Shown: positions 54,978-64,000 of the stretch, piece after piece
Numbering within the stretch: position 1 is the stretch's first letter
Layout of the letters: every line of letters starts with the position of its first letter
NCBI GenBank assembly: GCA_031213475.1
Contig: JARUPZ010000007.1
Location: forward strand, 9,136,458-9,200,457
DNA length: 64,000 nucleotides
Direction of reading: 5' to 3'
From: Nereocystis luetkeana
Taxonomy: Eukaryota > Sar > Phaeophyceae > Laminariales > Laminariaceae
Notes under the pieces: generated by a model
Seen by the model: the letters and a program-made list of their open reading frames with translations, nothing else
Database searches by the model: none
Told to the model about the DNA's origin: nothing
Position numbers and translations under genes: made by a program

Positions 54978-55639
54978 AGTAAAACTATCTGGTACTATAC
55001 ATTAAGGTTAATGTTTCTCTAGCACGTGACAGCAGATACACAAATCCCCGAGTAGTACGCAAGGAGGGACACAGTTGAATGAAAGATGCGGTGACCGTGC
55101 GGTGATGACCTTTTTAAAAGGTGTCCTCCACCGCTATTGTTCAACGATTCGTGCTCGACGCTTGAAACCTACAATCAATGACCACGCTGTGGGAGCACAC
55201 TAATTTGGGGTCGAATAGTATTCGCCCGCTCGTCGGCCATGAATCGGCTTGGCCGGTCTGCAGTACAGGCGAGATGGAGCTGCCGCACACCGAAGGGACA
55301 AGTGATCCAAGTCCACCTCAATGATGACGGCAGCACCTGGTGTCACTGCTACAAGTAGAATTGCCGGGACGTGATCACAACACTAGACACAGACATGTTA
55401 TCACTTCATATGGAGCAATTTTCACTTCTGCCCTATAGTCAGTCTATCGGGCCCTTGTTCGCGCTGAAACGGTTCTTGATGCGGCGAAATGCAACAACAA
55501 ACGAGTTTCAACCGCGGCAGCCCTCTGTGCATGTTGCTTTCACACGCGCACCTCCTGTGCCCCCCTGCCCGCCCACACCTGGCTCTGTTGGACGTGATAC
55601 GTGCATGTGACCTGTCGAACACTCTGACTCAACTGTCCG

Positions 55640-55709
55640 CGTGGTAGCTCCCGCAAGTCGTTTACAAAACGTCCCGTCGACGTCGACAAAGAGCCATCGC
55701 TCCCTGAGG
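55640..55709 (+). pseudogene. Exon-like remnant ending LPEG at a phase-1 donor
   Basis: The frame ...RPVDVDKEPSLPEG ends CTGAGG with GTACGTACC as donor, splitting the Gly codon after its first base, exactly as in the LPPG exons that precede WW exons at 35-46 kb. A similar string, EDPLLPEG, lies at about 57967-57990 without the donor. No WW exon follows. Confidence 0.3.
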
Positions 55710-57045
55710 GTACGTACCGGTAATACGAAAAAGCCAAGATGTCTTCTCAGACGCCACTAGATTTGGGAAATATTCTTGCTAATCTCCTTTGTTCGTGCGT
55801 TGTCCGTGTACGGCGTGGTTTGTGTTAGAACCGTCTCAAAGGATTGATGTTGCACGTTCGGCATTATACACTTATCACGGACCGAGCTCCTCAGCGCTCA
55901 AACTACCCAATGTTTTTAGATTCGTTAGGTACCTGACCCTTGGGTTGTGCATGGAGCTTAGCTCACACATTTTCTCAACTACGGTTGTAGGGCGAGAGTT
56001 ATGGCGTTCCTGAAGGCAGGGAGGAGCCTCGAAAACAAAAAGTTCTACCTGTACCCTCAAACGGGCCATTGTCCTTTCGAGCTTCGTCGGCGCTGCCGAG
56101 TCACCGGTAAGACGGGCGTGCAGCGCTGTTGCTATATCTGAACGTTGCCGGGTTAGTAGTACAAATGGGACACGCAGCGTAATTTTGTTGTTGCGATAAA
56201 TGCGCCGCAGGTCACGTGGATGGTCCAAAGCGGTGGCACTTATTTAGGATTTGAGGCGGCGGAAGATAAAGTCCTCCGAGTGTAGGCCCTTAGCGTAACT
56301 GTTTGCCACCCTGCGTGTTGCCTTCACGCTTGAAGCGTGGTCACACGGACCACACCAAAATAAACCTCGAGAATATCTTGATATCAAGAGCATGTTTTCC
56401 CCCAACACGGATAGCGGCACACACCTACGTGCAGGCTTCTATCAGCAGTTGCACTGACGAGTTGCCGTGGCCGCGGAGATGCGTTGACGGACCAATCAAA
56501 GGCGTAGTCGCCGGCTGCATTTCCGCGCGTGTTCTTCTGTGTCTGGATCCCAGATTGATTACATCGCTGCAGCAGTATAATTATTTGGGTCCAAGCCGAT
56601 ATTCCACCGTCGCGTTGACCATGAATCGGATCCTCCGATGGCGACGTAGAATGCTGACTCTGCTGGCACATTGTCTCTATCGCTCGCGCTTGCGCTTCTG
56701 GTATCCGCCTGTGGCTGTCCGCGCCCATACGGTTGGGACGCGATGAAAACGCATGCCCAGTGCACGTCATGAGAGCCCCTGCCAGTCGCCAAGTAAAAAA
56801 CATTTCTCCTGCCGGTAAAGGGTTGTCGCCTGCTGATGGTACGTTTTTTTTTGTCCTGCGGAAGAAGCTTGAGGAACGTAGTTTCAACATCGGGGACAAT
56901 CGCGTAGTCTCGCGAGTCGGTGCGTCTATCTGCGATGCAGCCTGAATCCTTCGGGTACGGAGCCGCCTTTTTTGGGCCTTTGCCAAGCAGGGCGGGTGGT
57001 GTTGTTTCCTCGCCGCTAGCTGAGTCCGCTGTGCTCAGACGCGCT
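55710..57045. other. Unassigned sequence
   Basis: Frames of 147-200 codons occur on both strands without motifs; none is supported. T-run at about 56843. Confidence 0.3.
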
Positions 57046-57321
57046 GGCCTCGCGGCGTTAGGCTTCACAACAACGCCGCCGCCAGCTCCCGTAGTCGCCC
57101 GAACGATAATGATGGCCACAGGGTAGGGTGGGAATGAATGCAATCGTATAGACTATGGCTCTTCGACGATGTCGGCCTTGCATCTGGCCTTGCGGCGTTA
57201 GGCTTCACAACAACGCCACCGCCAGCTCCCGTAGTCGCCCGAACGATAATGATGGCCACGGGGCAAGGTGGGAATGAATGCAATCGTATAGACTATGGCT
57301 CTTCGACGATGTCGGCCTTGT
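57046..57321. repeat. Tandem duplication, 138-bp units
   Basis: Two nearly identical units (57046-57183 and 57184-57321): GGCGTTAGGCTTCACAACAA ... CGAACGATAATGATGGCCAC ... CTTCGACGATGTCGGCCTTG. Only a handful of differences, so the duplication is recent. Confidence 0.93.
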
Positions 57322-58444
57322 ATCTGCGCATGCATATTACCGTTTTAAACAACTTCTCATTGCCATGAGGACCATACACAGAGGCATTAACCGACAGTGT
57401 CTAAGCATCTAAAGTAGTTTTGCGCAGCACGGGCGTGTGATTACAATAAACTGGGACCGTGGGCTTGACTCCTTTGGGATTTTAGTGGGGAGAAAAAGTC
57501 TAGAAGCCAATCCAATTGCAGCATCGGCCTCACGTACGTATACTATCATAGCCTGGGTTGCGGGGGCCGGAAGTGTGTGCTGGAAGCGCAACGCTAGGAA
57601 TTTTACGGTACGCGCGCAGCATGCCGATAGCCGTGCTGTTCGGGTCTCTTTCTCGACGGTTGGTAACATTGCGCTTCTCGTGTTTATAGCCTACATACTA
57701 CAGACTGTGATATCAAGTCAAATCGAGCTAATGTACTCTCATATCGACCACGAATTGAGTCCTCCCCTTTTTCAGACGCGGAAAAATGCTTCCGCAAGCG
57801 TTCTTCGTTCTCAACGCCCACACTCGCGCTTCTGATGTCCCCTCGGCCGCCCGGGTCCGGATCATGCGGGTGTGGCGCACGCGCTCCGCCCTCGGAACGC
57901 CCCGTCTCCACGTATTAGTCGCACGGTAGCCCCGGTACGCTGTCAAGTGGAAAGCGCCGCCCCCGCTGGCGAAGACCCGCTGCTCCCTGAGGGCACGTTC
58001 AATACGTTAGACGGGCACAACGGTATGGTCTCAGCAGCGACTGGATTTGGGGCGAACATCGTAAACTCCCGGATCGTGTCTGTTTACGGTATGGAATAAG
58101 GTTATTTCAGACGTTTTGTGAGAGTGAGCCGTGTTGAGTACGACGTGCGCTACGCAGTAGTACGAATATCACGTGTGGATCAAGCAGAGGAGTAGGAGAT
58201 CGCTCGAGTCACCTCCAGCGATAGTTTGTAGAATCGGGTAGAGTTAACGAAATATGAACCTTGGATACATCGTTCCAATCTCCGACCCTCGGTCTTGTGC
58301 GTGCGCGATTTTATCCTATGAGAATTATAGCAGCGGTGTACCAGGTCGTCCGCGCGGAGCCACATTAGGTGGCGATCTGTAGACACATTTAGTACCTGGA
58401 ATAAAAGTTCCGGGAGTAGCCTTACAGCAACCACAACCAGAAGG

Positions 58445-59958
58445 CTGTAGTATTCTGTCTCTCTACCGTGGATCATTTAATGTAAGTATTGGATTGGATG
58501 AGGCCTTTTGCGCCGGGCAGAGGTCCCGTCCGGTATTTCCCCCCGCGCTGAGTAAAATGGCGAATCACAAACTCTGCGCGGGGTTAGTATCTGTAAATGA
58601 TCTGGGTATACAAGCCCAAGAATACTAATCCTACTGCCGGGTGGGTGGGATGGTCTCAAGAAATGGCGCGACCAACTCTACTCCCGAGGTTTCGGGAGCG
58701 AAAGGAAGAAGTGACCTCGATTCGATATATATTCCGAGACTTTTCGATGTAATCAATGGTTCCATTATTTGTACCAAATTTGAATCCATGGATTGGATCG
58801 CCATTTTACTGTAGTATTTTTTCTCTCTACCGTAGATCATTTAATGTAAGTATTGGATTGGATGATGCCTCCTGCGCCGGCCTGTGGTCCCGCCCATACT
58901 TCGCTACGCCTCCTTTCAGATTGCCTTTGTAGTTGACCGCTGGTCCGGGGAAGAATAGTCTCACCCAATCTTCTATCACCTGAAATCAGTCCTTACCGGC
59001 ACCCACCGCAACGTCCTTTCTGATCTCCGGCGACAACGGTAGCTCGCTAGCTTCGCGTAGCTCAGGCCACGTTTCTTCTTGCTACCCCGTACTTGTCCAC
59101 TCGAGGTAGCCCCGATGTAGTACCTTGCAACTGACTCTGTTTTCCAGCCACCAATTTTCATGATCTCGTCCACATCCGTCCCGGCCAGGGATTTGCTGAG
59201 CGAGCCTCCCACTCGAAAGGAGTGCATCGTGACGTGGTTCGGCAGGTCTGCCATTCGCAGATAGCTTTGCAGGTTCGACGTCATACGGGCCGCGGAGAGA
59301 GAGAGATGGCCCCGGCCACCTTCTGCCGTGGCAACGGGGAAGAGGTGCCCAGTGCTTAAGTCCCACCCAATCCGCTGTGCGGCCGAGATGTACGCCGTGT
59401 GACCGGCCGAAAGGCGCGAATAGCCGGGCAGTCCCGGCCCGCTAACACCACCATAGAGGCCCGCAGCGTCTAGCCAAAATCTGATAGTTGAAGATCAAAC
59501 CCTTCGACGCTGGGAGCCTCATTGAGCCGCCGGTCCCTACGTTCCCGCAGCACCTGTCCCGTAGCCTAGCTGACGCGAAGCGCCTCCCCAAGCGCCCCCA
59601 CCTCGGATGCTCCGAGGGGAAGAACACAGTGCTCCGACTCCAGGAGGATGGCGTGGAACCGGAGGTCTAGAATGTACCAGACCAAACGCCGCGTTGCTTC
59701 AAGCTCGCGGCTCGGTCGGGAGGCGCCGGCCCGGGGCCGACGCGATAGCGGCAGTCGCGTCCGCTGGAGGGGCTGGTGTCGACCGGGTTGTTCTCAGCAT
59801 ACTCTCAAGAAGTTCGCGACCAACTCGTAAAATTCACGAGGTTTCGGGAGCGAAAGGAAGAAGTGACCTCGATTCGATACAAATTCCGAGACATTTCGAT
59901 ATAATCAATGGTTCCATTATTTGTGCCAAATTATAATCCATAGATTGGATCGCCATTT
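58445..59958 (-). mobile_element. Tyrosine-recombinase element with split direct repeats
   Basis: Repeat X (starting CTGTAGTATT, containing CTCTCTACCGT and TAAGTATTGGATTGGATG) is at 58445-58540 and 58809-58905. Repeat Y (CTCAAGAA ... GCGACCAACTC ... GGTTTCGGGAGCGAAAGGAA ... GATTGGATCGCCATTT) is at 58655-58806 and 59802-59958. Read on the minus strand the order is Y, recombinase frame, X, Y, X. This is the A1-ORF-B1-A2-B2 plan of split direct repeats known from Ngaro/VIPER-type DIRS-order elements. A 114-bp stretch separates A2 from B2. No reverse transcriptase is present between the repeats, so this is a deleted copy or a different kind of element. Confidence 0.65.
58976..59640 (-). pseudogene. 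Tyrosine recombinase catalytic domain
   Basis: Minus strand: GGSMRLPASKGLIFNYQ (about 59530-59480), a frameshift, then RFWLDAAGLYGG ... GWDLSTGHLFPV, GGRGHLSLSAARMTSNLQSY and MHSFRVGGSLSKSLAG (His-x-x-Arg). IGGWKTESVARYYIG follows, with Trp at the second His/Trp position and the nucleophile Tyr. Such enzymes cut and rejoin DNA through a Tyr-linked intermediate. The C-terminal half is intact in one frame (58976-59284). The N-terminal part with the first Arg is degraded, so the copy is probably inactive. It is the same family as 36440-37065. Confidence 0.85.
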
Positions 59959-60182
59959 GACTCAAATATACTTATGTGTCGCGTGGTCCGCCTTACTCAC
60001 GCGGTGTCAAAATTGCGTACCGTTGTGTTGCAGCGTACTGGAATTAATAACAACAGTGAATTTTGGGACGCAGTCCCAAATTTTTAGTATACTTCATCTG
60101 CGGGCCCTTTGATACGTGTCTCAGATGTACCGAGGTGCGTAAATTATGAATATTGGATACCCGCTATATCAACACACCACGC

Positions 60183-60960
60183 AGTTGTTGTTGTTGTTCT
60201 CACATTAACTCATCGCCAAAATACAATGCAGTCCGTGGTCGCAGACTGGCTCCAATAACTGTGGAGTGGAAGAAATACCTCTGTAAAAATCAAACAAACA
60301 AAAAATAGTATACATGGTAACTGAAACACATCTACACCTCAGACGAAAAACAAAAAGTGAGGCGCACGTGCGTATCATATACATGCGGTACGCTGTACAA
60401 GTCGCCACAGATACCGAGAAGACCACATACTACCCGGAAGAAATAGACAGGATGAAAGAACAACTCGACGTCGAAAAATCGAAATCAAATCGAAAAATCA
60501 AAAAGGGAAGCTCAATTCAGGCAAGAAATTAGGAAAGCATGGAAGGAAACACACGAAAGAATGCGCATATCTCGCAGATTGCAGGCTCGCACGCTACGCG
60601 ACGTGTGGAGAACAGAGATACGAACAAAACGACATACATACCCCGCTACCAAGAACACCAGGGAAGCAGCAAAGAGACTACTATAGTAATATACAAGAAA
60701 CAAAAAGGAAGACGAAGCAAAGCACAAAGCAGAGCAAAAAGCAAAGCGAAAGCAGCTAGCAAAAAAAAAAGAAAAAGATTAAACGGAAGAAACAAAGAGA
60801 GACGAAAAGAGGGGTACGCGGGAGAGAAGGGAAGAGCGGAAAAAGAAAAAAGAAAAGGAGAGACAAAAAGCGACAAAAAACGGGCGGGGGGGAAAATATA
60901 TTACGAAAGGCAGGCACTGGTGCACCTACAGACACGCAAAGTTGCCCGGGTGGCACCGTG
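60183..60960 (-). mobile_element. Related (AAC)-tailed element, inverted copy with A-rich body
   Basis: GTTGTTGTTGTTCTCACATT at the left edge is followed by AACTCATCGCCA and then TGCAGTCCGTGGTCGCAGAC, the mirror of 13985-14063. The body is strongly A-rich on the plus strand. The Lys/Arg-rich frame at 60539-60964 is attributed to composition. The right boundary is uncertain. Confidence 0.55.
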
Positions 60961-61189
60961 CTAGTTACTTGGGTCCCAAAGAAGGGAGCGCATTATGGCG
61001 ATGATGCCATACCCAGGCTTCAGTCTGTTGGGCAGAGCCTCCCCTTCCCCACTCCCCCTCGTCCCCATTTCGCCCCCCCCTCTTCCCTGCCATTCTGCGC
61101 ACGTGCGCTGGCGTCAACGGTTGCAGTCGTGGTTTCAGCCGTCCTGTGGCGTTCTGCCGATGCCTCCTTCTCCTCCTTATATGATTTCC

Positions 61190-62060
61190 GCATGAAGACC
61201 GACGCCCCTTCCTCGACGCGTCTGAACCATCTGCCGGCTTTCTGTGCAGTCTCGCGTCACCCTTCGAGCTTGATGCCAAACTCCTTGAGGTCCTCCTCAA
61301 GGTACCTCATCCAGGCCCACTCCTGTCCTCCGGAGTAGCCCTCACCTCCGACCATCTCCCCAAACATTACCCTCTGTGGCAGACGCCCCTCTCCCATCCG
61401 TGTCACAAAGCCCGCAAACAATAGCCTATGTCTCCGTACTGTTGTCTCAACGCTCTCAGATTTTGTCCTGAGAAGCGCGCTAGCATATGATGGAATGTGG
61501 CCTTCGCGCTTTCGTTTTCGCCAGCCAACGCATCGGAGGAGCATCTTGTGGTGGACCTCCCGTAGCCTGCCGTAATCAGTTTTCTTGGGCTCCACGCAAC
61601 GCGACCGTAGAACAACGTTTCGATCACCTCGGCTCTCAGCATCCACACCTTCAGGCGAAGGTGCACACCCCGGTGGTCAGAAACTTCCATCTTATACCGC
61701 CCGAAGCATGCCCATGCCCTCTGAAGTCGACGCGTTTCCTCGACACTTCTGCTTGTCCAACCTGCGCTGATAGCCCCGCCTGAATACACAAACTATGGCG
61801 TTTGTTTGTACACTTGGCCGGTTGCGGTGACGGTGAAAGGCGCGTTCCCCCCATCTTTCGTTTGCAGACACATTATCTCCGTCTTGGTCTCCGAGACCGT
61901 CAGGCCGAAAGCGACACACGCAGACACGATCACCGTAATCATCCTCTCGAGGCCGTCAGGTGATCTCGATACTATGCCCGCATCGTCAGCATGGAGCATA
62001 GCCCACAGTGTCTGGGCCTCTTTATCAGTCTGTCGAAGCCCAGCCTACCCTGCGAGCACA
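61190..62060 (-). pseudogene. LINE reverse transcriptase, C-terminal fragment
   Basis: The minus-strand pieces join across frame changes: WAMLHADDAGIVSRS (motif C, HADD), then FGLTVSETKTEIMCLQTK. Next are YSGGAISAGWTSRSVEETRR, KVWMLRAEVIETLFYGRVAW, HHKMLLRCVGW and RRHRLLFAGFVTRMGEGRLPQ. It parallels the C-terminal half of the LINE at 16.4-18.5 kb but is clearly a different, diverged copy. Motifs A and B lie outside the recognisable part. Confidence 0.85.
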
Positions 62061-63104
62061 GGAGAGGCGAAGAAAACATACAGAGAATTTATGCCAGGCC
62101 TCGGCCATCCCCTAGCAGCGCCCTGGCGCTGGCCCTGGCGCCCGCGACCACGGTGCCGTCCTCTCGCCGACGCGGGATCGGAGCTCGGCAAACTTCTATT
62201 TTAAACAAGAACCAACCCGGTCCACCACACGTTCACCTTCCTCGAAGAGCCGTTACATACTCGTAGCGGCAAAGGGGTTTGAGTCAGGGCTGGGCGGGGC
62301 AGATGTCGATAGAGGTCTGGGCCATAGTCAACGTTTCTTGCTGCAGCGCGCCAACAGCAAGGTATGCTACAGGGAGCGAACTGCGGTTCGTGGGTTGATT
62401 TAATCCATGAACATGTGTTGCGTAATTTAAGCAGCCTAGGAACACAGCATAGCGGTCGTGCTGATGACCTTACAATTCCCCGAAACCTCGCCCGTGGTAA
62501 CAAAACAGGCTATATCACTCTACCGGTAAGAACAAGTAACACGGGAAGCTGTGTCATGACAGCTACTGTTATACAAGGTATATCGGCACCACTAACTACT
62601 GTACGAGCGGAGTCTACATTTGAGTGGCTGCTAGATCGAAACAGCAGCACGCCGCAGCGACCGGCACGGGCAGCATCGGCATGAGCAGCGGTGACCTCAC
62701 AACCGAGCAATCTGGGGCCAACTGGGAATGAACCGCAAATCAGCAGCAAGCATCTGCCATATAGCGACCACGATACATTGTACCGCACGACTGCCCCTCT
62801 ATTGTGTCGTGTTTTATTGTTTTGCCTTTCATTCTGTTCCCGCGTCCAGGATCGTGCGGCAAGCGTGCAATCCATTTTTCAGCCCAGTGGTTCCGTTAGT
62901 GGCATGCCTAGCCAAGGGGTACCCCTCTGTTCACTTGGGTCGAAGGTAGTGCAATTAGTAAAAAAAAACAGTACGTACACAGGTGGTCGCCCCTTGTACA
63001 ATGTGTATGTAAAACAATATCCTTGTGGATGCGTTGGTTATCAATGAAGCACACGCCATTAGGCGTACCGAATTCAGAGGTTGCCGACACCTTGTGGGGT
63101 TTAC
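62061..63104. other. Unassigned sequence
   Basis: No supported gene or element over about 1 kb. Confidence 0.35.
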
Positions 63105-63204
63105 TATTTACGGGGGACCATAGAAAATAGGACCTAATGTTGTTCGTAAAAATACGTAAATATATAGTACCATAAGTCCTTTTTACTCTGACCCTCCGTA
63201 AATA
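63105..63204. mobile_element. MITE family 2, copy 3
   Basis: 100 bp with ends TATTTACGGGGGACCATAG and the inverse CGTAAATA, inner arms AATAGGACC / GTCCTTTTTACT. More diverged than the other two copies. Confidence 0.7.
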
Positions 63205-64000
63205 CAGCCTATTGTTGAAGGTCTCCACAAGTTTGTTTTCACACCCACACCGTGCAGGGGGGGGGGGGAGGCGGGTGCCGGCCACCTGTGTAGGTTTCCC
63301 CCGACACATGCTAAGTTAGAGGTATCCGGTTTTTTCTAGGGTTCCTTGCTTGAGGCAGCTCTGTACTAATACTGAGCAATTTAAAAAAAAAGTGAAAAAT
63401 GCTAAATGGTTGGTGAACGATCCCTTATACCCTAGGTGTACGAATACTAGCACTGTAATGTCGCCGAAAAAAGGGGAAGAAAAAACTTCAGAAAAACGTT
63501 TAGCGAAAAACGTGCTACGCACCCCCTTATCGCAACGCTTTTGATATAGAGCGCAAACCGGATGCTCCGTCGTCGAGCAGATGTCACAGCCAGAGCGCGG
63601 CAATGCCAACGCCCCAACCCAAGGACCTGAGAGTGCAGCCACAACGACTTGTGCCGTGGCAACAAGCTTCGTATTGCAGCGCGACGAGTGGCGGGCACAA
63701 TAAAGGCTCTTGCGCGTTTACACACACGTCTCAGCCCCTCTCATTATTTCGTGCTTGACAACAATAAAAGCTGCATATTTATTCCTTCACGCCTCTCGCT
63801 CAATTCCACATCTGCTCTCGTTTTTGGACATGATTGCATCAGCAGCCAGATTGCAGCAGTGGGGCCTGCGCTTTGCACGCGGCGCTCGGTTTTCCGGGAG
63901 GCGACGGAAGTGGGGGGTACTCATGTCATGCATGGCCGTAGTCGTATGACCATAGATCCTCGCATCACTGCAATACTAGGGCGAAGCACGCCGGGGTTTT
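63205..64000. other. Unassigned right end
   Basis: A G-run at about 63258-63268. Short frames only. No gene supported. Confidence 0.35.

Noticed and set aside
60539-60964. 141-codon Lys/Arg-rich frame
   Set aside because: Explained by the A-rich body of the inverted (AAC)-tailed element; equivalent regions in related copies are not open in this frame.

Overview
This is non-coding, repeat-dominated nuclear DNA from a eukaryote. There is no operon-like gene packing, ribosome-binding pattern or rRNA. Exons, where visible, are short and have GT-AG or GC-AG borders, and most of the window is transposable elements, fragments of them and tandem repeats. The tyrosine-recombinase family, the Ty1/copia and chromovirus-like fragments, the (TTAGGG)-type interstitial telomeric tract and the simple-repeat style fit a stramenopile such as a brown alga. 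That placement is inference from remembered family resemblance, not a search result. LEFT PART (1-28 kb): a recently active repeat landscape. One repeat family of about 1.2 kb, ending in GAGTTAATGTGAGAAC plus an (AAC)n tail, occurs complete at 3874-5058 (+) and 21613-22815 (-), and truncated at 717-1182 (-), 6879-7389 (+) and 8262-8894 continuing at 13005-13268 (-). Related tails lie at 13640-14063, at 60183 and at the end of a LINE near 19040. A Ty1/copia element (8895-12999) with two LTRs sits inside one of these copies and is bounded by a 5-bp target duplication. A LINE reverse transcriptase with several stops and frameshifts fills 16.4-18.5 kb. Small elements include a piggyBac-type MITE family (TTAA sites; four copies), a second MITE family with TATTACGGGG ends, tRNA-derived SINEs, and several minisatellites, one of which is interrupted by the telomeric tract. 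MIDDLE (28-46 kb): an old, diverged region. From 35.4 to 46.2 kb a module of about 3.1 kb is present three times. It carries short exon-like blocks, among them one that completes a WW domain across a phase-1 intron. The first two copies have stop codons or other damage; the third has none that I could see in the exons I could trace. A decayed tyrosine recombinase (36.4-37.1 kb) and a decayed copia gag-protease segment (39.1-41 kb, minus strand) interrupt the array. RIGHT PART (46-64 kb): degraded duplications, a chromovirus-type integrase/chromodomain remnant (48.1-49.3 kb, minus), a tyrosine-recombinase element whose flanking repeats have the A1-ORF-B1A2-B2 order of split direct repeats (58.4-60.0 kb, minus), and a second LINE fragment (61.2-62.1 kb, minus). 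No clearly intact host gene was recognised. The best candidate is the third WW module. Long open frames elsewhere are mostly produced by simple repeats or are shadows of decayed elements.
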